DNA of 64,000 nt. It comes from Prevotella sp. (GTDB lineage: Bacteria; Bacteroidota; Bacteroidia; Bacteroidales; Bacteroidaceae). The position numbers were made by a program, and so were the translations under genes. Below are positions 43,860 through 53,460 of the stretch, one piece after another. Every line of letters starts with the position of its first letter. Within the stretch, counting starts at the first letter, position 1. The notes under the pieces were generated by a model that saw only the letters and a list, made by a program, of their open reading frames with translations, was not told where the DNA came from and ran no database searches. Where the stretch lies: contig JAFZIZ010000004.1 in assembly GCA_017554145.1 (NCBI GenBank), positions 98,677 to 162,676 on the forward strand, in the 5' to 3' direction.

Positions 43860-46478
43860 TTATTCTAAGTCTACTACCGTAATTCCTGCTCCGCCAAACT
43901 GGACATGTTCGTCTTTGGCCTTTTTGACATTGGGAACAGTGGCGAGATATTGGCGAATGAGTTGGCGGAGGATACCCGTACCTGTACCGTGAAGGATGCG
44001 CACACGACTCATACCAATCAGGATAGCATCGTCGATGAAGTGCATGACGGCATCTATTGCCTCATCGCCACGCATTCCCCGAACATCAATGTCCTGATGG
44101 AAGTTCTGTCTGCGGTCTTCCATCGTGGAGCGTGTCATCTTAGAGGTATGGATGGCAAGGTCGGCATGTTTATTGACAGAAGAATTTTGACCTTCGGCCT
44201 TCGACCTTTGACTTCTTTCTAACTGTTCTAACTTCACCTTTGAACGCAGGTCACCAAAGATGACGGTAGCCTGTTTGCCCTGTATACTCTCGATTTCACC
44301 GATGCTATTGGTTCCTTTGATGCGGACAGTGTCTCCTTTCTCCAACGGACGGTTTTCTGCATGCAGATTCTCTTTGGCTCTGGCTGCCAGTTTCTCGCTG
44401 GCTCTCTTTTGTTCCTTATCCTTCTTTTCCTTACGTTGGGCTTTGCGTGCCTTCCGCTCTTCCATCTGACGCAGTTTCTTGGCAAAGTCCTCTTCGCTCA
44501 TCAGTCCTTGTTGATGGTCGTCGTTGACCACCTGTTCACGGAACTCCTTGAGTTCTTCACGGGCGATACGTGTACGTTCTTTTTCTGCCTGTGCCTCCTT
44601 GATTTCACGGATGGTGTTCTCTATCTGACGATTCGCCTCGCGCAATAGTTCATCAGCCTGTTCCTGTGCACGACGGAGGATAGCTTTACGTTCACGCTCT
44701 ATCTCTTCCAGATTACTCTCATAACGTTGGATATGTCCTTCCAGCGATTTCTCATGCTGATGAATCGTCTGACGTTTGCCTTCCCAATAGCGTTTGTCGC
44801 GTACGATGTCCTGCAGGTATTTATCACTTTGGATATATTCCGAACCAACGATATCGGAAGCATCTTTGATCACCTCTTCAGGAATCCCCGTCTTACGTGC
44901 AATCTCAATGGCAAACGAGGAACCGGGTTGTCCGATGGCGAGTTGGAAGAGTGCCTGCATCTGGTGACGGTCATAGAGCATCGCACCATTCACCACACCT
45001 TCATGGTCTTCTGCAAAGTGTTTCAGGTTCTGGTAGTGGGTGGTAATGACACCAAAAGCCTGTTTTTCCCAGAATTGTTTCAGGACGGCTTCTGCAATGG
45101 CACCGCCGATTGTCGGTTCCGTACCACCTCCAAATTCGTCTATCAGCAGCAAGGTGCGCTCGTTCGACTGCTTCATCATGTTCTTCATGTTCAGCAGATG
45201 ACTGGAATAGGTACTCAGGTCGTCGGCTATTGACTGTTCGTCACCGATATCTATCATGATATGTTGGAAGACACCCACGATACTTCTGTCGCCAACGGGA
45301 ATAGAGAGTCCACATTGCAGCATATATTGTAAAAGTCCCACTGTCTTCAAACATACAGACTTTCCACCGGCATTAGGACCAGATATAATTAAGAGTCGCC
45401 CAGAGTTCTTACTTCTTCCATCTTCCATCATACTTCCGCCTTCTAAGCGAATATCCAACGGCACCACCTTCTTTTCCTGTTTCGCCAATGAGCGTTGGAG
45501 TAGGGGATGGATAGCACGAATCCAATCGATATATGGTACTCCCATGGCTTGCGGCTCGTATGCTTGCATCTGCTCTGCCATCTCTGCCTTGGCACGAATG
45601 AGATCTATCTGTGCCAAGAATTGATAAGAGTCGAGGATATCCTGTACATGAGGACGTAACTCATCGGAGAAGACTGTCAGGATACGGATAATCTCGCGAC
45701 GTTCTGCTGCCTCCAGTTCACGTACTTTATTATTTGCTTCTACTACCTCAGCAGGTTCAATGAAAACGGTCTTACCCGTCGCACTCTCGTCGTGCACAAT
45801 ACCCTTGATACGGCGTTTCAGTCCTGGTGCCACAGGAATCATCAGTCTACCGTCACGCATGGTAGGTGCTGCATCCTTGTCTACCAGTCCGTCGCGCTGT
45901 GCAGCATGCAGAATCGTATAAAGAGCTCGTGAGATACTTCCTTCCGTCTGTGCCATCTCATGACGGATACCTGCCAGTGTCATCGTGGCAGAGTCTTTGA
46001 TTTTGCCGAATTTATCCAGTATCGAGTCAATGCGACGAAGAATGGCAGGGAAGGTCTGTACATCTTCTGCTAAGCGATGTAATGCAGGATATTTATATTC
46101 TACAATAGCCATGTGGGCAATAGGATCGGTGATATCCTCTTCAGCATCGTTGAGAAACTTCACGATGTTGCTAATGGTTTCCAATGAACGACGAAGGTCA
46201 AACAACTCATCCTCTTCCAGATGAGTATTTTCCAGACGGATACGGGCCACCGATTCTCGCACATCGAAGAAATAGTTGAGGGGGAAATTCTCTTCCTCTT
46301 GTTGTACTCGACGGAACTCACGCACCTGTTCCAACCATTCGTTAATGGTCGATGCATCATCGGAGAAGGCTATCTCATCCACCTTCTCCTTACCCAATGT
46401 ACTCAGACATTGGGCTTTCAAGAGTGTGCGTATCTCATCGAAACCAATCTTCGCTTCGAAGTTCTTTGGATAAATCAT
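43860..46478 (-). CDS. mutS2: MutS2 endonuclease/ribosome-rescue ATPase
   Basis: 872 residues from the ATG at 46478 ([12 protein letters not shown]), only four bases after the -7 box. MutS core and clamp, then Walker A ([15 protein letters not shown], about 365), Walker B ([14 protein letters not shown]), a long coiled coil (about 510-640), a KOW-like segment, and a C-terminal Smr nuclease domain ([26 protein letters not shown]). It suppresses recombination and splits collided ribosomes in other bacteria. Two heptamer arrays are in frame: residues about 345-358 just before Walker A, and about 755-764 before the Smr domain. Confidence 0.9.
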   Translation of the reverse strand: MIYPKNFEAKIGFDEIRTLLKAQCLSTLGKEKVDEIAFSDDASTINEWLEQVREFRRVQQEEENFPLNYFFDVRESVARIRLENTHLEEDELFDLRRSLETISNIVKFLNDAEEDITDPIAHMAIVEYKYPALHRLAEDVQTFPAILRRIDSILDKFGKIKDSATMTLAGIRHEMAQTEGSISRALYTILHAAQRDGLVDKDAAPTMRDGRLMIPVAPGLKRRIKGIVHDESATGKTVFIEPAEVVEANNKVRELEAAERREIIRILTVFSDELRPHVQDILDSYQFLAQIDLIRAKAEMAEQMQAYEPQAMGVPYIDWIRAIHPLLQRSLAKQEKKVVPLDIRLEGGSMMEDGRSKNSGRLLIISGPNAGGKSVCLKTVGLLQYMLQCGLSIPVGDRSIVGVFQHIMIDIGDEQSIADDLSTYSSHLLNMKNMMKQSNERTLLLIDEFGGGTEPTIGGAIAEAVLKQFWEKQAFGVITTHYQNLKHFAEDHEGVVNGAMLYDRHQMQALFQLAIGQPGSSFAIEIARKTGIPEEVIKDASDIVGSEYIQSDKYLQDIVRDKRYWEGKRQTIHQHEKSLEGHIQRYESNLEEIERERKAILRRAQEQADELLREANRQIENTIREIKEAQAEKERTRIAREELKEFREQVVNDDHQQGLMSEEDFAKKLRQMEERKARKAQRKEKKDKEQKRASEKLAARAKENLHAENRPLEKGDTVRIKGTNSIGEIESIQGKQATVIFGDLRSKVKLEQLERSQRSKAEGQNSSVNKHADLAIHTSKMTRSTMEDRRQNFHQDIDVRGMRGDEAIDAVMHFIDDAILIGMSRVRILHGTGTGILRQLIRQYLATVPNVKKAKDEHVQFGGAGITVVDLE
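44187..44214. repeat. Heptamer array i (4 units) inside mutS2
   Basis: Four 7-base units TTGACCT/TCGGCCT type. In the gene it encodes RSKAEGQ and flanking residues in the linker before the Smr domain. Confidence 0.7.
45404..45445. repeat. Heptamer array j (6 units) inside mutS2
   Basis: Six 7-base units ACTTCTT/CCATCTT type. In the gene it encodes [15 protein letters not shown] directly before the strand leading into Walker A. Confidence 0.7.
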
Positions 46479-46482
46479 GCGA

Positions 46483-46513
46483 CAAAGGTACAAAATTTAC
46501 CTTTGCCAAGCAA
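46483..46513 (-). promoter_or_regulatory. Promoter of mutS2
   Basis: Minus strand: TTG (46511-46513), 20-base spacer, TACCTTTG (46483-46490). The start codon follows after four bases, so the mRNA should be leaderless or nearly so. Confidence 0.8.
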
Positions 46514-46530
46514 AAAAGTATATCAAAAAT

Positions 46531-46561
46531 TTGCAGATTTAGAAAAATACCATTACCTTTG
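46531..46561 (+). promoter_or_regulatory. Promoter of tRNA-Ser
   Basis: TTG (46531-46533), 20-base spacer, TACCTTTG (46554-46561). Divergent from the mutS2 promoter. Confidence 0.8.
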
Positions 46562-46588
46562 CACCCGCTTTTGAGACATTCGAGCACT

Positions 46589-46673
46589 GGAGAGATGGTA
46601 GAGTGGTCGATTACAGTAGTCTTGAAAACTACCGTACCGAGAGGTACCGGGGGTTCGAATCCCTCTCTCTCCG
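46589..46673 (+). tRNA. tRNA-Ser (anticodon TGA)
   Basis: 85 bases: acceptor GGAGAGA/TCTCTCC, anticodon stem GTAGT/ACTAC with loop CTTGAAA (TGA), long variable arm (GTACCGAGAGGTAC) as expected for class II, T arm GGGGGTTCGAATCCCTC, discriminator G. CCA not encoded. Confidence 0.92.
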
Positions 46674-46676
46674 CAA

Positions 46677-46708
46677 AAATAAAGGAAGTCAGACGACTTC
46701 CTTTATTT
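46677..46708. terminator. Bidirectional terminator between tRNA-Ser and the DUF4380 gene
   Basis: Perfect 14-bp stem (46677-46690 with 46695-46708), loop AGAC, A/T-rich on both outer sides. It lies between convergent transcripts. Confidence 0.85.
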
Positions 46709-46715
46709 GTTTTTC

Positions 46716-47612
46716 TTACTTCACCAACTTCTTCACTTTCTTTAGCAACGCTTTGGAAGGAGTAGCAGGACCATCGAAGGGAATGAGATACCAGCGTACG
46801 GTCCATGTCAATGACTTGCCGGGCTCCAGTTCGGTATAGGCACCCTGGCTCTCCAGTTCGATATGTGCCTTTCCGCGATTCACATATACCTGAATCTCAG
46901 CCTCGTCGGGAGCAGGCTGCGTAGTGTCTAAGTCCTGGAATTTCTTCACCAGCACCAGACCGTTGTTAAAGTATGCCAGCCATCCTTTGCCGTCGGCATT
47001 GATCTTACGGTTCTCGTTGGTGACGTCCGTCTGATACCATACGGCACCGAACTCAGCCTTGAAGTCCATTAGTCCGGCAGGCGTAATCTTGTTGACATCA
47101 GCATCAAAGAAGATCAATCCGTTATCGTTTTGTACACGAGTGATTTCCCATGGTGCTACCTTACGGGCAGCATCTCCCTCATTGGTAATTGTGTAGTTGA
47201 TCACGATGGCATCGTCTTTCGAATCGACGGAGAACTCTTTCATGATGCTGAAATGAAGACGGGGCGATACCTTGCTCTTCATCACCAGCGAAGTACCTTT
47301 CTCCTCAACGGTGTACGGTTGCTTATCATACTCAGGGATAGGTGGCCAGTACCATTCCTTCTGCGGACTCGTCCAGAATGTGCTACCGAAGGATTCCGGG
47401 AAGCGTAACTGTGAGATACTCTCTGTGTCTTTGTACTTCAGCGACAGAATCTTCCCTCCGTTAGAGTCGATGGTCATCGTGATGTCGCCTGTCTGGATAC
47501 TGTACTTGGCATCGCCATTGTTCTTGATCACTGGAACACCTGCTGTTGCCTGCTGGCTATATATCATTGCCAGTGTTAAAGCTGCTAATTGAAAAATAGT
47601 TTTTTTCATCAT
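46716..47612 (-). CDS. DUF4380 secreted protein
   Basis: 298 residues with a signal peptide (about 1-25, ending QQATAG). The body has a supersandwich-like fold pattern ([54 protein letters not shown]) and matches DUF4380, related in shape to galactose-mutarotase-like domains. Probably carbohydrate-related given the glycosidase and esterase upstream in the same direction; the function is not established. Start at 47612 or 47609 (MMKK). Confidence 0.75.
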   Translation of the reverse strand: MMKKTIFQLAALTLAMIYSQQATAGVPVIKNNGDAKYSIQTGDITMTIDSNGGKILSLKYKDTESISQLRFPESFGSTFWTSPQKEWYWPPIPEYDKQPYTVEEKGTSLVMKSKVSPRLHFSIMKEFSVDSKDDAIVINYTITNEGDAARKVAPWEITRVQNDNGLIFFDADVNKITPAGLMDFKAEFGAVWYQTDVTNENRKINADGKGWLAYFNNGLVLVKKFQDLDTTQPAPDEAEIQVYVNRGKAHIELESQGAYTELEPGKSLTWTVRWYLIPFDGPATPSKALLKKVKKLVK

Positions 47613-47643
47613 AATTCTATTATATATATACTTTTTTCATATT

Positions 47644-48105
47644 CTATATGTTGATGCCGTAGTTCTGTTTTACCTCACTCATCACGAAGGTACTCTCGAT
47701 GGCACCCACATTCTCAATGTCACCGAGTTTTGTCAATACGAACTCCTGATACTGTTTCATATCCTTGGCGCGTACCTTTAAAAGGTAGTCGTACGAGCCC
47801 GAAGTATTATAGCACTCCGTTACCTCAGGGATGCGCTGGATGCGACGCACGAAGGCGTCAGCAATCTCGTGGTTAATCTGTGTGAGTTTCACTTTACAAA
47901 ACACCAGCAAGCCCTGATTCAGCTTCTCTGGGTCGAGGATAGCCACATACTTCTTGATATACCCACGCTTCTCCAATCGCTTCTGACGTTCGAAGACGGG
48001 GGTAGGGGTCAGATGCACAGCATCTGCCAACTCTTTTGTAGTCAATTTCGCGTTCTTTTGCAGCGTTTTCAGAATCTGCAAGTCAATGTCATCTAATGTT
48101 GCCAT
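47644..48105 (-). CDS. Lrp/AsnC-family transcriptional regulator
   Basis: 153 residues: N-terminal helix-turn-helix (LDDIDLQILKTLQKNAKLTT, LTPTPVFERQKRLEKRGYI) and C-terminal RAM effector domain (YNTSGSYDYLLKVRAKDMKQ). Lrp proteins sense amino acids; the ligand here is unknown. Five bases after the glycoside hydrolase gene, so cotranscribed. Confidence 0.9.
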   Translation of the reverse strand: MATLDDIDLQILKTLQKNAKLTTKELADAVHLTPTPVFERQKRLEKRGYIKKYVAILDPEKLNQGLLVFCKVKLTQINHEIADAFVRRIQRIPEVTECYNTSGSYDYLLKVRAKDMKQYQEFVLTKLGDIENVGAIESTFVMSEVKQNYGINI

Positions 48106-48110
48106 ATCAT

Positions 48111-49916
48111 TTATTTTTGAGCGTTTTTCTTTTCTTCATACCATTCGCGCAACACATAGAAAGCTTTCTTACGCTTTCCCTGATCAGAGAAAAGCCCTTT
48201 GCGGTTGAAGCCGTCTTGGATGCCAGGCAACGGACGACGGGGCGAACGGAAGTCCTTCAGCACCCATGGACAGGTGCCGGCAAGTCCTTCTATCTTGTCG
48301 AGCATCACCAGATTCTCGCGATAGAGGTTCTCCTGGAACTCTTCCGTCCAGCGTTGCTCCTTGTCGCCGTGTAGCCCTGCCTTGGCACCACCGCCGAACT
48401 CGCTGATGATGACGGGCTTCTCGTAGGGAATCTCCCACTTCATTTTCGGTGCGTCGTTCACGTCGCGATACCAACCGATATACTGGTTGAAGCTCACTAC
48501 ATCGACATATTTATTCATATTGTCTTGAAGGCGGTTCACGTAGTTCGAGGCGCCAGTTACCTCCATCGCCATCGAGAGCAGACGGGTGTTGTCCAGACTG
48601 CGTGCCGTCGTGGCCAGCCGACCTAGGAACTGGTCACGGGCATCGCTGTGCGGCGTTTCGTTGGCGAGCGACCAGATGATGATAGCAGCGCGGTTATGGT
48701 CGCGACGAATCATGTCGCGCAACTGTTGCTCAGCATTAGCATAGGTCTTTTCGTTTTTCCACGAGATGGTCCAGTAGACGGGAATCTCCGACCACAGCAG
48801 GAAACCCTGTCGCTCCGCATCGCGAATGGCATGTTCGTTGTGCGGATAATGGGCGAGACGGATGAAGTTGCATCCCAACTGGCGCGCCCACGAGAGTAGC
48901 GTGTCGGCATCCTCAGCACTATTGCAACGACGACTGGTATAGGCGGTTTCCTCATGCGAGCAGACACCGCGTAGGAAGATAGGCTTGCCGTTCAACAGCA
49001 ATTGCTTGCCACGGGTCTCAATGGTGCGGAAACCGATTTCATCCTCGATGCGCTCGTCGCCACGGCAAATCTCCACCTTGTATAACTTAGGGTTCTCGGG
49101 CGACCATAACTCTAGTTTAGAGTTGAGAGATAGTAGTTTAGAGTTGATTTTTCCATCAGCATCTGTTGTGAACTTCTGCTTCAGCTTTAGTTCAGGGATG
49201 CTGAGCGTCACCTCCTGACCAGCCTCTGGGCAATTTAGCTTCAATGAAAAATTAATTTCTTGCTTTTTGAGACACAGCGTATAGTCGTCGATATACGTAT
49301 TGCCGACGGTCAGCAGCAGTACGTCACGGGTGATGCCACCGTAGTTCCACCAGTCGAAAATCTGAGTGGGTACATTGTCTTGATGGCGTTTGTTGTCCAC
49401 CTTCACGATGACGAAGTTCTTACCTTCCTTCACTAGTTCGGTTACGTCAAAGCAGAAAGGCGTAAAACCTCCTATGTGTCGTCCAGCCTTCTTGCCGTTC
49501 ACATAGACGATAGCCTCGTAGTTCACCGCTCCGAAATAGAGTAGCGCACGCCGACCTTCGCCTGGAGTGTAGTCGAAATCGCGCTTAAACCACACTGTAC
49601 CTTCGTAAAGGAACAACTGATTATCTTGCGTATTCCAGTCGCCTGGCACACGCATCGTTGGACATGCATCGAAGTCATATTCCACTAAATCCGACGGTCG
49701 TTGTGGTTTGGCGTTAAGGAAGTATCCCCATTGCGTAGGATTCATGCGGTAGTCATAGTATCCCTGTTCTTGTGGGTCGGCAAAATAGTTCCAGTCACCG
49801 TTCAGCGATATGCTCGGTCTGGCATATACGTTCTGCGGTGCTTGTACTTCATATTGTGCCGCCATCCTACCCGCCATCATGGCCAACAGGGCTGTTAGTA
49901 GCATTCTTGTTTTCAT
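48111..49916 (-). CDS. GH2 glycoside hydrolase, beta-glucuronidase-like
   Basis: 601 residues, signal peptide MKTRMLLTALLAMMAGRMAAQ, then the GH2 sugar-binding jelly roll, immunoglobulin-like and TIM-barrel domains. The acid/base is E420 in WSLANE and the nucleophile E506 in ISEFGGG. Near the C-terminus NRKG (DGFNRKGLFSDQGK) matches the NxKG motif that holds the carboxylate in beta-glucuronidases, so glucuronide rather than galactoside is the better guess. Probably periplasmic or surface. Residues about 257-267 come from heptamer array k. Confidence 0.85.
   Translation of the reverse strand: MKTRMLLTALLAMMAGRMAAQYEVQAPQNVYARPSISLNGDWNYFADPQEQGYYDYRMNPTQWGYFLNAKPQRPSDLVEYDFDACPTMRVPGDWNTQDNQLFLYEGTVWFKRDFDYTPGEGRRALLYFGAVNYEAIVYVNGKKAGRHIGGFTPFCFDVTELVKEGKNFVIVKVDNKRHQDNVPTQIFDWWNYGGITRDVLLLTVGNTYIDDYTLCLKKQEINFSLKLNCPEAGQEVTLSIPELKLKQKFTTDADGKINSKLLSLNSKLELWSPENPKLYKVEICRGDERIEDEIGFRTIETRGKQLLLNGKPIFLRGVCSHEETAYTSRRCNSAEDADTLLSWARQLGCNFIRLAHYPHNEHAIRDAERQGFLLWSEIPVYWTISWKNEKTYANAEQQLRDMIRRDHNRAAIIIWSLANETPHSDARDQFLGRLATTARSLDNTRLLSMAMEVTGASNYVNRLQDNMNKYVDVVSFNQYIGWYRDVNDAPKMKWEIPYEKPVIISEFGGGAKAGLHGDKEQRWTEEFQENLYRENLVMLDKIEGLAGTCPWVLKDFRSPRRPLPGIQDGFNRKGLFSDQGKRKKAFYVLREWYEEKKNAQK
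49114..49148. repeat. Heptamer array k (5 units) inside the GH2 gene
   Basis: Five 7-base units AGTTTAG/AGTTGAG. In the gene it encodes INSKLLS then LNSKLEL, a 7-residue period, at the junction of two beta domains. Confidence 0.8.
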
Positions 49917-49931
49917 GTTACGATAGACGGA

Positions 49932-51122
49932 TTATTTGAACAGATACTGTACGAACTCGTGGAGCGACTTACGCCACACCTGCCATTCGTGGTCACCAGG
50001 ATAGGAGTTGAAGCGCACGTTGACACTCTTGTTGCGCATCTGTTTCACGATATTACGGGTGTATTCGATACGTGGGTCTTGCTCTCCGCAAGTCATGAAG
50101 AACACGTCGAAGTTCTTATTGAACGTATGTGTATCTGTCAGGATGCCAGGAACTTCCTTCTCCAAATCGAAGTTAGAAGCACCTTGGATGCCGCCGAACA
50201 TACCCGTTGAGAATACTCCTACGTTGGCAAATACTTCTGGATCACGTAGACCGATGTAGAACGATTGACCGCCTCCCATCGACAGTCCACACATGGCACG
50301 GCCCTTACGGTCTTTCCTCACCTTATAGTTCTTTTCCACAAACGGGATGATGTTCTCCAATAGCTCCTTGCGAAAAGCCTGCATGCCCTCCCAACTATAG
50401 CCGCCACCAAAACCACCGTTGCGAGAGCGGACATTACTATTCGAACTCACAATCACCATCGGTCTCGCTTTGCCTTTAGCAATTAGATTATCCATAATCT
50501 GGGCAGTGCGTCCCTGTTCCATCCATCCACGATGGTCCTCACCGCCTCCGTGCTGGATATACACTACAGGAAGGTCTGCCTTCACCGCATGATAGTTGGC
50601 TGGTGTATAAATCATTAACGGACGCCATGCCTCGTCTACCTTCGAGTAGTAGTATACCGTGCGTACCTCGCCGTGTGCCACCCGTTGCACTTCGAAGTCA
50701 TCCATCCCTGCCTCTGGAATCTCAATGGCACTCGACCAACGGCTACAGCCGTAGAACGACTGACTGGCAGGATCAGCGACTGATACACCATCAATAATCA
50801 ACGAATAGTAGTGGAATCCAGGCACCTGTGGTTTGGTAGTGACGGTCCACATGTCACGCTCGTCCTTCTTCATATCGTACTTCGTGCCACCAATATCCAC
50901 CTGCACCTTCTGTGCTTCGGGAGCTTTTACTGTGAACTCTACGCTGTTGTCATTCAACAGCTTCGGTCCATTCATCATGTTTACGTTGGTCACAGGCACA
51001 ACATAGTCTATCTTTACAGTAAACTTAGCATTACCTATGTTACGTTCTCCCTGCGCTGCCGCCTGAGTGCAGCAAACGACCGTCAATATTGCGGTCAGTA
51101 CCATTTTAGTAGTTCTCATCAT
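49932..51122 (-). CDS. Secreted esterase, paralogue of the one at 37258
   Basis: 396 residues: signal peptide (about 1-24), N-terminal CBM48-like domain, then the esterase domain with Ser in MCGLSMGGGQSFYIGL and His in YPGDHEWQVWRKSLHEF. The order and C-terminus match the 37258 gene, but the Gly/Pro loop is replaced by a short NVRSRNGGFGGGYSWEG. First gene of a four-gene operon with the beta-glucuronidase-like enzyme, Lrp regulator and DUF4380 protein. Feruloyl or acetyl esterase activity is inferred from the family. Confidence 0.85.
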   Translation of the reverse strand: MMRTTKMVLTAILTVVCCTQAAAQGERNIGNAKFTVKIDYVVPVTNVNMMNGPKLLNDNSVEFTVKAPEAQKVQVDIGGTKYDMKKDERDMWTVTTKPQVPGFHYYSLIIDGVSVADPASQSFYGCSRWSSAIEIPEAGMDDFEVQRVAHGEVRTVYYYSKVDEAWRPLMIYTPANYHAVKADLPVVYIQHGGGEDHRGWMEQGRTAQIMDNLIAKGKARPMVIVSSNSNVRSRNGGFGGGYSWEGMQAFRKELLENIIPFVEKNYKVRKDRKGRAMCGLSMGGGQSFYIGLRDPEVFANVGVFSTGMFGGIQGASNFDLEKEVPGILTDTHTFNKNFDVFFMTCGEQDPRIEYTRNIVKQMRNKSVNVRFNSYPGDHEWQVWRKSLHEFVQYLFK

Positions 51123-51196
51123 ATAGTTTTTTGGAATTTTATTCTGTTAAGTGAATATTGAAGTTTTTGTTTTGGATGAATATTCTTTTGCCGTTG

Positions 51197-51227
51197 CAAA
51201 TATAGGGAATATTTCTGAATTGTGCAA
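51197..51227 (-). promoter_or_regulatory. Promoter of the esterase/GH2/Lrp/DUF4380 operon
   Basis: Minus strand: TTG (51225-51227), 20-base spacer, TATATTTG (51197-51204); leader of about 70 bases. Confidence 0.75.
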
Positions 51228-51353
51228 GTTTTTTGGAGGATATTTCCAAACTCCGTACCTTTAGAAAATATAATAAAAGAATAGAATAAACTAAGTTTAT
51301 GCGTGAGGCATCGCTTTTTCATTTAAAGAGACGGCAGTTTGTTGATTATTTAC

Positions 51354-51361
51354 TATCTTTG
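51354..51361 (+). promoter_or_regulatory. Promoter -7 box of ridA-tcdA
   Basis: TATCTTTG, 19 bases before the ridA ATG. No TTG at the expected -33 distance was found. Confidence 0.5.
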
Positions 51362-51380
51362 TACCCAAATATTATATACA

Positions 51381-51758
51381 ATGAAAGCAATCAGTACAAA
51401 ACAGGCACCTGCTGCCATCGGGCCTTATAGTCAGGCTATCCAAGTCGGAAATCTCGTCTACACCTCTGGGCAGATACCCATAGACCCTACTACAGGAACA
51501 TTCGTCGAGGGCGGTATCAAGGAACATACCCATCAATCGCTCACCAACGTAAAGGCTATACTGGAAGAGGCTGGTCTCAGCATGAGCAATGTCGTAAAGA
51601 CCACCGTATTCATGGCCGACATGAACGACTTCGCTGATATGAACAGCATTTATGCAGAGTTTTTCACAGAGCCTTATCCTGCACGTTCAGCCGTTGCCGT
51701 CAAGACCCTGCCTAAGGGTGCCTTGGTAGAGATAGAAGTCGTGGCAGAAGTTAGATAG
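51381..51758 (+). CDS. ridA: RidA-family reactive intermediate deaminase
   Basis: 125 residues from the ATG at 51381. Family signature: [20 protein letters not shown] at the start and [20 protein letters not shown] (arginine and final strand) at the end. It hydrolyses 2-aminoacrylate and similar enamines in the cytoplasm. Six bases before tcdA. Confidence 0.93.
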   Translation: MKAISTKQAPAAIGPYSQAIQVGNLVYTSGQIPIDPTTGTFVEGGIKEHTHQSLTNVKAILEEAGLSMSNVVKTTVFMADMNDFADMNSIYAEFFTEPYPARSAVAVKTLPKGALVEIEVVAEVR

Positions 51759-51764
51759 ATACAG

Positions 51765-52481
51765 ATGGCATTGGACGAAGCAATATTCCGCAGGTCGGAA
51801 CTCCTATTAGGCGAAGAGGCGATGAGCCGCATCGCTGAGAAACGTGTGATTATCTTCGGTGTGGGAGGCGTTGGCTCTTGGTGCGCTGAGAGTCTGATTC
51901 GTTCAGGTATCATGAAGTTGACCATTGTCGATTCCGACCGTGTATGTATCACGAATATCAATCGCCAGTTGATGGCGACAACAAAGACCGTAGGTCAGGT
52001 GAAGGTGGATGCCCTCAAGGAGCGATTGCTCACCATCAACCCCTCGGCTGAAATTACTGCCCTGCAACAAATCTTTACGGCAGAAAGTGCTTATAAGTTT
52101 TGCTTAGAGGAATACGACTATATCATCGACGCCATTGACTCGCTAAAGGATAAAGCCCTGCTCATCCTCATGGCTTGCCAGACTAAGGCGAAGTTCTTCT
52201 CGTCAATGGGTGCCGCCCTGAAGCTTGACCCCACCAAGATTCAAGTGGCTGAGTTCTGGAAGGTGAAGGGCGATCCACTGGCTCGTGCTCTCCGCAACCG
52301 TTTCAAACGTGACAAGCAGTTCCCCAAGCGTAAGTTCCTGTGCGTTTTCTCCGACGAACTTTTAGAGAACAAGAAACCCATTGACCCCGACGACAAGGGT
52401 AATGGCACTATTGCCCACATCACCGCCATTTTCGGCTTCATGCTGGCAGGATTGGTGGTGCAGGATGCCGTGAATGCATAG
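51765..52481 (+). CDS. tcdA: tRNA threonylcarbamoyladenosine dehydratase
   Basis: 238 residues of the ThiF/E1 superfamily: RRSELLLGEEAMSRIAEKRV, nucleotide-binding FGVGGVGSWCAESL, and DAIDSLKDKALLI. It cyclises t6A to ct6A at position 37 of ANN-decoding tRNAs using ATP. Cotranscribed with ridA and followed by a small terminator. Confidence 0.9.
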   Translation: MALDEAIFRRSELLLGEEAMSRIAEKRVIIFGVGGVGSWCAESLIRSGIMKLTIVDSDRVCITNINRQLMATTKTVGQVKVDALKERLLTINPSAEITALQQIFTAESAYKFCLEEYDYIIDAIDSLKDKALLILMACQTKAKFFSSMGAALKLDPTKIQVAEFWKVKGDPLARALRNRFKRDKQFPKRKFLCVFSDELLENKKPIDPDDKGNGTIAHITAIFGFMLAGLVVQDAVNA

Positions 52482-52489
52482 TAAAAAAA

Positions 52490-52505
52490 AGAGCCATTTG
52501 GCTCC
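52490..52505 (+). terminator. Terminator after tcdA
   Basis: GAGCC (52491-52495), loop ATTT, GGCTC (52500-52504), preceded by eight A and followed by CTAATTATTA. Same core as the 6869 terminator, with a shorter stem. Confidence 0.6.
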
Positions 52506-52549
52506 TAATTATTAACAAAAGTTGATTTTATATGAATTTGGGAGTTATT

Positions 52550-53395
52550 ATGAAGCATTTTGCATTGTCCTGTATGCTGTTTATGCCCATGACAATAGCG
52601 GCACAGAAGCAGTACTTCCTTCCTACTGGCGACAGTTCGATGGACGAGAAGGAAAGGCCTCTTATCGAGGTCTATCTTCCTAAACAGGAATTAGCTAATG
52701 GCTGTGCCATTGTGTTGTGTCCTGGCGGTGCCATGAGGTGGCTGTCGTGGGAGAGCGATGTCATCAAGATGGCCTCGTTTCTGAATGAACGTGGTATTGC
52801 CGCTATTGGATTACGTTATCATCTGAATAAGGGTGGTGGTCAGATACCACAGGGAATGCAGATGCCACCGATGGTGGATGTGACGCATCCAGAAACCTTT
52901 CCACAGGCTGATGCCAATCCTATGCACTTTGCCTATGGCGACTCTATCATCCGACTGGCAGCAGAGGATGCCAAGGCTGCCATCCGTATGGTGAGAGAGT
53001 ATGCTGACGAATGGCGCATCAGTAAAGATAAGATCGGCTTTCTGGGCTTTTCGGCTGGTGGCGGTGTAGCCATTGCTGCTACGATGTCAGCAGACGATAC
53101 CGAGCGTCCCATCTTCCTTTGCACCAATTTCGGTCCTTCATTGATGCCCGTTAATGTGCCTAAGAATGCGCCTCCTTTGTTGATCATGACGCGTGTTGAC
53201 CATCCCAACGTAGCTGCAGGTCTTGTAGCTCTTTTTATGGAGTGGAAGAAAGCAGGTGCAAACGCTGAACTGCACATGTATGGCGACGGCAAAGGTCCAT
53301 ACGAGTTGATGCCAGAAACTGGCGAGACAACGACAGAGACTTGGAGCACTCAGATGATTCAGTGGCTGAAGGCCAAAGGCTTCGTAAACGAATGA
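52550..53395 (+). CDS. Secreted alpha/beta hydrolase (BD-FAE/acetyl esterase-like)
   Basis: 281 residues from the ATG at 52550, chosen because GGGAG lies just upstream and the product starts with a signal peptide (MKHFALSCMLFMPMTIAAQ); an ATG at 52532 is an alternative. Oxyanion loop is LCPGGAMRWLSWE, nucleophile Ser is FLGFSAGGGVAIAA, and the acid-His region ends TTTETWSTQM. The His expected near the C-terminus is not obvious (YGDGKGPYELMPETGETTTE), so activity is uncertain. Related enzymes deacetylate or deferuloylate plant polysaccharides. Confidence 0.75.
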   Translation: MKHFALSCMLFMPMTIAAQKQYFLPTGDSSMDEKERPLIEVYLPKQELANGCAIVLCPGGAMRWLSWESDVIKMASFLNERGIAAIGLRYHLNKGGGQIPQGMQMPPMVDVTHPETFPQADANPMHFAYGDSIIRLAAEDAKAAIRMVREYADEWRISKDKIGFLGFSAGGGVAIAATMSADDTERPIFLCTNFGPSLMPVNVPKNAPPLLIMTRVDHPNVAAGLVALFMEWKKAGANAELHMYGDGKGPYELMPETGETTTETWSTQMIQWLKAKGFVNE

Positions 53396-53460
53396 TTAAG
53401 GTGTAATACAATAAGATGAAACTAACAAAAGAATAGCTGTTTATTATCTGTATCTGCAAT